From Mastigamoeba balamuthi (lineage: Eukaryota; Evosea; Mastigamoebida; Mastigamoebidae), in assembly GCA_902651635.1 (NCBI GenBank), contig CACRSC010000015.1, positions 835,362-876,599 of the forward strand: DNA of 41,238 bases, read 5' to 3'. Below are positions 37,781-41,238 of the stretch, piece by piece; positions within the stretch are counted from its first letter, which is position 1, and each line of letters starts with the position of its first letter. Made by a program: the position numbers and the translations under genes. A model generated the notes under the pieces. It was not told the DNA's origin. It saw only the letters and a program-made list of their open reading frames with translations, and made no database searches.

Positions 37781-40518
37781 CTAGACTACGGCGTCGCCGT
37801 CGGCGTCGAGGATCTCGCTGTCGGTGTCCACGGAGATGCCGGTCACGCGGAGGTGGCCGCTCGACGGCTTCACCGTGACGCGCGCGATGGCGAGTGAGGT
37901 CGTGTGCGGGCCCTTGGACGTGGTGTCCGAGAACGTGTGCACGCTGTGAACGGCGCCGTCGAACCACTTCCTGTAGCCCTTGAACTCGGCCGTGTGGCCC
38001 CTGACGACCTTGCGCAGGCCGTTGATCTTGAGGAAGGTGTCGACTACGTCCGGGCCGTACAGAACGCCCGCGTTCCTCCTCGTGTTGTGTTCGGAGCCTT
38101 CTTTGTCCTGCGGGTCGGACCACAGCATGTCCTTGAAGTCGGGGCACATGCCCAGCTGTGTGTCCGTCGTCCGGTCCCATTTGTGTATCTGCTCGATCTC
38201 GAGCTCCCCTCCACGGGGGATCCCGCCGTGGACGATGAAGGTGTCGTGGTTGATCGTGCAGGCGAGGGGAAGCGAGTCGAACAACTGACGGGGAGGGTGA
38301 GTAGGGCAAACGCCGTGCTGCGAGCGACAGAGGAGGCGACAAACCTCGGTGAACAGGGCGAAGACTTCGTACGAGTACTTGGACAGGACATCCTGCCTGA
38401 ACGAGCCCACCATCGCCACGGGCAGGGTCTCGTGGTTCCCGCGGAGCATGTGCACGTTCTCGGGGTACGCGATCTTCATGAGCAGCACGCTCAGCAGCGT
38501 CAAGATCGAGTTGGGGCCCTGCGGATAAACGTAGGTCAGATCCGGGAAACCGTGTGCAGACAGCGGAACCTTATCGATGTAGTCGCCGAGGAATATCACG
38601 TGGCGGCTTTTCCGGAACAGGCCGGCAACGGACGACTTGTCGAACACCCTGTGGACTGTGGACAACTCCCCGTGTATGTCGCCGATGATGTCGGCTGTCT
38701 GTGTGCCCTTCAGCGTGATCCCGATGACGTTGGGCACCATCCTGAGCGTCCTGATCCCGTGCATGATCATCGCGAGCAGGTGCTTGGGGGGCGGGTAGTT
38801 CCCGTCTGCGATCCAGTCGTACATCATCAGGGCCTCGTTGGCGGAGAGCGTCTTCAGGGGCTTCCTGATCACGGGGCCACTGTAGTTCTCGGGAAGCCCC
38901 AGCGACGCGATCCTCTCCTGGCAGCGGCTGCAGATAGTGCCCGGGCCGATGAAGGCCTCGGCGAGCTGCGAGCGGAACATGACGGCTGGATCAGGGCCGA
39001 CCTCGCCCTTGTACAGGCTCTGCATCATCCTCATGAACTCGGGCATGCTGACTCTTGTCTTGGGCGGCTCCCACTGGTAGACTGGGGCAGGCGCAACCTG
39101 GGCGGCGCACGCTGCAGCAGCCGCTACCGTATTCTGTGTGTTCGCCTCCGCCTTGATCTCAACGGCCGCCGCCGCCGCAGCGCACGTGACCGCTGCCTGG
39201 ACCTCGACGGGCTCTGTGGTTTGGAACTTCATCTCCTCCTTGACCTCGACCGTCTTCATGGCCTCCTCGGCGCACTTGGTGGCCACCTGGCCCTCTACGA
39301 CGGGCTCTGTTGGCTGGCCAGTTTGGGGCCTCCTCGCCTCCTTGGCCTCGACCTCTTTCGTGTCCTCCACGGCGCACTTGGGGGCCACCTGGGCCTCCTC
39401 ACTGGGCTCGGCAGGCAGGCCGGATTTGGGCTTCCCCTTGACTGCGACCTTCTTTGTGTCCTTCCTTGCCCTCTTGGGGGTCGTGCTTGCCTTTGCCTTG
39501 GCCCTCCCGGAGCGCCTGCGCTTTGCCGACGGGGGATCCTCCTCTGTCTCTGTGTGCTCTGCCTCTGCGGGTGCCGGTGCCTGTGCCGTGGCCTCTGCGT
39601 TGTCCATGTGCTCCGTATTCTCTTGATCGTCCTCTGTTTTGGGGAGCTGCCCCTTCGGCCACGGCGGCTGGACGAAGTGGGCCACGTCGTAGTCAATGTG
39701 CCTCTGAAGGGCCTCGGCACGCGTCTTCTCGAAGACCATGAAATCGAGCAGGTGGTACAGCGCGGACTCGGCCGAGTGGTCCGTGATGCTCGGGGGCTTC
39801 CTCACCGCGTGTGTTGCATGGAACCTACACTCCCATGCACATTCAGTGAATTTGCCAATGATACCAAAAATAGAACTTGATAAAATGACGCAAGCACACA
39901 GCGATGAGGGGCAGTTGGGGGAACCGTTGATAGGGGGCGAGGGTGCGTACTCTGCGAATGCCATGCACAGGCTGCGCTTCCTCGACGGTGCGACCGCCGC
40001 GATGGCCGTGGCGGCCGCCTCGACCGGCATGGGGGCCGGCTGCTGCACCTGCGCGGCCAGCGTCGCCTGCTTCTCCTTGTCGAGCCTCTCCGAGATCTCG
40101 AGGAGCCTCTGGCGGACCTCCTCGGCCTCGGCCTCCCTCTTCCTCTCCTCCTCGGCTGTGCTCCTCGCCGCGGGGGCCGCGCTCGTCGACTGCGTCGGCG
40201 ACTTGACGACGGTCGAGGGCACTGCGTCGTCGCAGACCATCGCCGTGTCGTCCGAGATGCTGGGCCCTGTCGGGGACCTCTTACCCTTGCCCTGCGCGAG
40301 TCGAGGGGGGCTGGTGTGGGTGCGCGCTCTGCATATGCACGACTGGAAAACCCAAAAAGCGAGAAGAGAGGAGTGGGCGGCCCGGAGAGCCCACCCCCGC
40401 GCCGACTCCAATTCATCGTGCGTGAAAAAAACCCGAGCGCGCTCGAGGGTGCGCGGTGCCCTCCCCCGCGAGACCACCCCTTCCCCGTGCGTACCGATCT
40501 GCGCTTGGGCTTGGCCAT
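37781..40518 (-). CDS. PPP-family Ser/Thr protein phosphatase with Lys/Ala/Glu-rich N-terminal repeats (5 exons)
   Basis: Exons 40518-40495, 40291-39951, 39824-38570, 38518-38345 and 38284-37781 join to 765 aa. The first exon encodes only MAKPKRRS, which with GKGKRSP forms a nuclear-localisation-like start. A coiled coil (EEERKREAEAEEVRQRLLEI) follows, then a basic stretch (AKRRRSGRAKAKASTTPKRA) and about three degenerate 30-aa repeats of the form EP-x2-E-x-QVA-x-KCA-x-E-x2-K-x-VE-x-KE. The catalytic domain (about the last 370 aa) shows GDIHGELS, GDYIDKGPNS, LRGNHET, HGGIPRGG, MLWSDP and VVRGHT, so the metal ligands are kept. GDYIDK has Lys where GDYVDRG has Arg, and HGGIPRG differs from HGGLSP. 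Introns 3 and 4 sit inside the catalytic domain. All four introns are GT-AG; introns 2-4 are stop-free and in frame. Subfamily undecided. Confidence 0.85.
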
Positions 40519-41148
40519 CGCTGCTGTGAGGCGGGGACGAAGGTGCGGTCTCGTGCTCCTCACGGAAGGACTTAGTGAATGCCCGGGGAGAAAAATCGGT
40601 TAAGGCAAAAATGTCATCCGGAAAAGAGACACGTCAACAGCACGACGACTCACCCATCTTCCTGCGTCATCTCGCTGGGCGCGCGCGCGAGGCCCCACGG
40701 CTCTCGCCGCGGTATGAGGGCAAGATGAACACGATCCACAGAAGCTTCGGGGCAATCAATTGCCAAAAGCAGAGGTTGCTCTTGAGCCTTCTATCATAAA
40801 TCTCGTAGAAGTGCCTCGCGCGACCGAATCCCCGCTGCGCGCCGCGGACCGCTGGGGTTGTTCTTCATCACAAGGGGCATAAGCGGAGGACCGCGAGGCC
40901 CCGGCGAGCAAATGCGAGGAGGTCTTCGAGGAATCTCGCAGAAATTTAGAGGGTTAATTCAGGCGCACAGGTCCCGTGCTCCAGAAAGAGCGTAGCCCAT
41001 GCACCAGAGACAATACAACACCATTCCCCCTCCGCTCAATGAGTGCCCGACGTGGACTGAGGCCTTGCTATTCATGTTTCTGTGCAGAGGTCACTCGAGA
41101 GCGAGAAAGCGAACTTGCACGTGAGGGGTACTCGGAAGGGCCGGCTGG
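40519..41148. other. Intergenic region upstream of the phosphatase gene
   Basis: 630 bp, mixed composition. No open frame with coding character, RNA gene or repeat could be supported. It lies between the phosphatase start and the stop of the partial gene at the right edge. Confidence 0.45.
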
Positions 41149-41238
41149 TCAGCAGAGGGCGGCGCCGAAGACGAGGGCAGCGGCGAGGAGAGCGGGGGCA
41201 GCGGGGCCGCAGAGCGAGGCGGGGCCGGCTGCGGGAGT
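41149..41238 (-). CDS. Partial gene: C-terminal hydrophobic tail (GPI-signal-like)
   Basis: Only the last 29 codons and the stop of a minus-strand frame lie in the window. They read PAAGPASLCGPAAP followed by ALLAAALVFGAALC and the stop. A small-residue stretch followed by about 14 hydrophobic residues ending at the stop is the layout of a GPI-anchor signal or a tail-anchor. The frame is open to the edge. The sequence is short and GC-rich, so a chance open frame is possible. Confidence 0.3.
   Translation of the reverse strand, partial: TPAAGPASLCGPAAPALLAAALVFGAALC

Noticed and set aside
37904-39880. 658-codon plus-strand open frame opposite the phosphatase gene
   Set aside because: Antisense shadow of a strong PPP gene; Leu/Val/Arg-biased and without motifs.
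1-41238. tRNA, rRNA, transposon ends, CRISPR arrays, bacterial-type operons
   Set aside because: Scanned by eye on both strands and none was convincing; the intron-rich eukaryotic gene structure argues against a prokaryotic origin.

Overview
The window is nuclear DNA from a GC-rich unicellular eukaryote. Almost every gene is split by short introns, mostly 38-170 nt, and the proteins are eukaryotic in kind: CYFIP/Sra-1 of the WAVE complex, DCN1-like, a PIH1-domain protein, HDAC, a PPP phosphatase and glycogen phosphorylase. The membrane-anchored papain-type peptidase without a propeptide, the DAG-lipase-like enzyme and the actin-regulatory gene would fit an amoeboid protist, possibly an amoebozoan. 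That placement is an inference and no rRNA is present to test it. I resolved exons by asking that reading frame, splice dinucleotides and family alignment all agree; 12 of the 13 multi-exon models have fully resolved exons giving an integral codon count.

Layout, left to right. 60-3086 (+) is a histone deacetylase with an Ala/Gln tail. 3159-5656 (-) is a KY/transglutaminase-like protein, divergent from a DAG-lipase-like class 3 lipase at 6119-8417 (+). 8658-13500 (-) is CYFIP with an added proline-rich tail, followed by 2-amino-3-ketobutyrate CoA ligase at 14128-16094 (-). A degenerate stretch that may be TBP-like lies at 16355-16772. 17090-20374 (+) is glycogen phosphorylase in nine exons. 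20718-27914 (-) is a tandem array of three paralogues of an unrecognised Cys-rich family. 28364-30388 (-) is a membrane-anchored C1A peptidase. 30700-33663 (-) is a predicted type I membrane protein joining a GH18-like ectodomain to a cytosolic PARP-like domain. Three (+) genes follow: PIH1 protein (33991-34979), a Ser/Lys-rich protein (35072-35889) and an N-myristoylated DCN1-like protein (36209-37327). 37781-40518 (-) is a PPP phosphatase, and a gene fragment enters from the right edge (41149-41238, -).

The genes do not form one pathway; this is ordinary mixed eukaryotic gene order. The points that stand out are: (1) about one in six introns (8 of about 47) starts with GC instead of GT, nearly always as AAG|GCA; (2) the GH18-like/TM/poly-Pro/PARP-like fusion; (3) the Cys-module tandem array, with internally duplicated modules and signs of recent duplication or gene conversion; (4) the poly-Pro tail on CYFIP. 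No tRNA, rRNA, transposon or CRISPR array was seen.
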